This document shows positions 5,908-6,303 of a stretch of 6,303 nt of DNA, one piece after another (within the stretch, counting starts at the first letter, position 1; every line of letters starts with the position of its first letter). The position numbers were made by a program, and so were the translations under genes. The notes below the pieces were generated by a model. That model was not told the DNA's origin and did not search any database. It was given only the letters and a program-made list of their open reading frames with translations. Source of the stretch: Desulfobacteraceae bacterium (lineage in GTDB: Bacteria; Desulfobacterota; Desulfobacteria; Desulfobacterales; Desulfosalsimonadaceae); NCBI GenBank assembly GCA_011389605.1, contig JAABTZ010000199.1, forward strand, positions 1-6,303, given 5' to 3'.

Positions 5908-6303
5908 GTCTCTGTCCGGGCTGTACCCAAAAGAAGGTACGTATGCGTCCCGTCCCCGTAGTCGACTGACATCGCAAATATTTCTCCCTGAGGAGAGAAA
6001 ACTGCATATTCCGCGGATCCAGCTTCTCCATATCTTGCTAAAAACTGATTGCCGCCTTCGCTGGAGACCTCTCCCTGCATGGGATCGTAAGGCTGTGCTC
6101 CACGTGAATTTCCTACTTCGGTAATGAGAAAATCACCATCTGCAAACAACTCAAGTTCAGCGAACCAGGCCTCGGATTCCCCGGGATAGGTGTCAAATCT
6201 GTTGAAATAGTACTTACCCCGGATATCGGAAAGCTCAAGATTGGAATCCGCCTTGATTCCACCTGCAACATACCATTCATTGTCAGATGTGTCGTAATCG
6301 ATT
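5847..6303 (-). CDS. C-terminal part of a beta-rich surface/secreted protein with CFI-box-like tail (partial, runs off right edge)
   Basis: The frame is open from the right edge (first whole codon 6302-6300) to TAA at 5849-5847, giving 151 residues; the true start lies outside. The sequence is rich in Gly, Asp, Glu and aromatics with alternating strands: DIRGKYYFNRFDTYPG, AWFAELELFADGDFLITEV, GEIFAMSVDYGDGTHTYLLLGTAR. This pattern suits an extracellular beta-sandwich or beta-barrel repeat, but I cannot name a family with confidence. The tail is a low-complexity linker NGSDSDSDSG followed by GCFI and then RSLFK and stop. A Gly/Ser linker plus CFIATAAYG is the CFI-box C-terminal signature known from many deltaproteobacterial surface proteins; here only Cys-Phe-Ile remains, suggesting loss of the rest. 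It is convergent with the efflux operon, with no terminator between them. Confidence 0.75.
   Translation of the reverse strand, partial: IDYDTSDNEWYVAGGIKADSNLELSDIRGKYYFNRFDTYPGESEAWFAELELFADGDFLITEVGNSRGAQPYDPMQGEVSSEGGNQFLARYGEAGSAEYAVFSPQGEIFAMSVDYGDGTHTYLLLGTARTETYNGSDSDSDSGCFIRSLFK
5878..5898. repeat. Hexanucleotide tandem repeat (ctgtcg x3.5)
   Basis: Three full ctgtcg units plus ctg. On the minus strand it encodes the Ser-Asp-Ser-Asp-Ser-Asp linker of the surface protein; on the plus strand it gives Leu-Ser-Leu-Ser-Leu-Ser-Leu in the short third frame. Unit length is a multiple of three, so copy-number change would lengthen or shorten either peptide without a frameshift. Confidence 0.8.

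Noticed and set aside
4259..6031. 590-codon minus-strand open frame across the second half of the transporter gene
   Set aside because: It is antisense to a highly conserved transporter, has the low-complexity His/Gln/Arg-rich composition typical of a GC-rich shadow, and crosses the right-hand surface-protein gene in another frame.

Overview
This window looks like chromosomal DNA from a Gram-negative bacterium. The strongest evidence is an inner-membrane/periplasm efflux pump pair of the AcrA-AcrB (MexA-MexB) type. A more tentative placement is Desulfobacterales or a relative. It rests on my recollection that intergenic repeats containing GACTTTTTACG and surface proteins ending in a Gly/Ser-rich linker plus Cys-Phe-Ile are common there; it was not tested by a search.

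Layout: (1) 1-450, minus strand: the N-terminal 150 residues of an AT-rich alpha/beta hydrolase that runs off the left edge. (2) 451-676: a divergent intergenic region with a degenerate repeat element, a weak promoter and a perfect 9-bp dyad. (3) 677-964, plus strand: a 95-residue protein of unknown function made of two 33-residue repeats, each with a CPDxxC motif, followed by a hairpin. (4) 965-1459: a gene-poor leader with a second copy of the 21-bp repeat, a promoter, and a 17-bp perfect palindrome directly after the -10 box. (5) 1460-5815, plus strand: the efflux operon, a lipoprotein membrane-fusion protein (400 aa) followed 3 bases later by an HAE-1 RND transporter (1049 aa). (6) 5816-6303: a well-formed start for a third operon gene (strong ribosome site, MKKTYLNSER...) that stops after 23 codons and collides with the C-terminus of a minus-strand extracellular beta-rich protein that runs off the right edge.

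The two pump proteins would form the inner-membrane and periplasmic parts of a proton-driven tripartite drug/solvent efflux system. An outer-membrane channel gene is expected third. What remains here is at most its first codons, so the pump would need a channel encoded elsewhere. No dedicated regulator gene is visible, although the palindrome upstream of the operon is a plausible repressor site.

The most noteworthy points are the apparent two-sided truncation near 5865, the unassigned duplicated-CPDxxC small protein flanked by direct repeats, and the promoter-operator arrangement of the pump. I see no clearly new defence or mobile system in this window.
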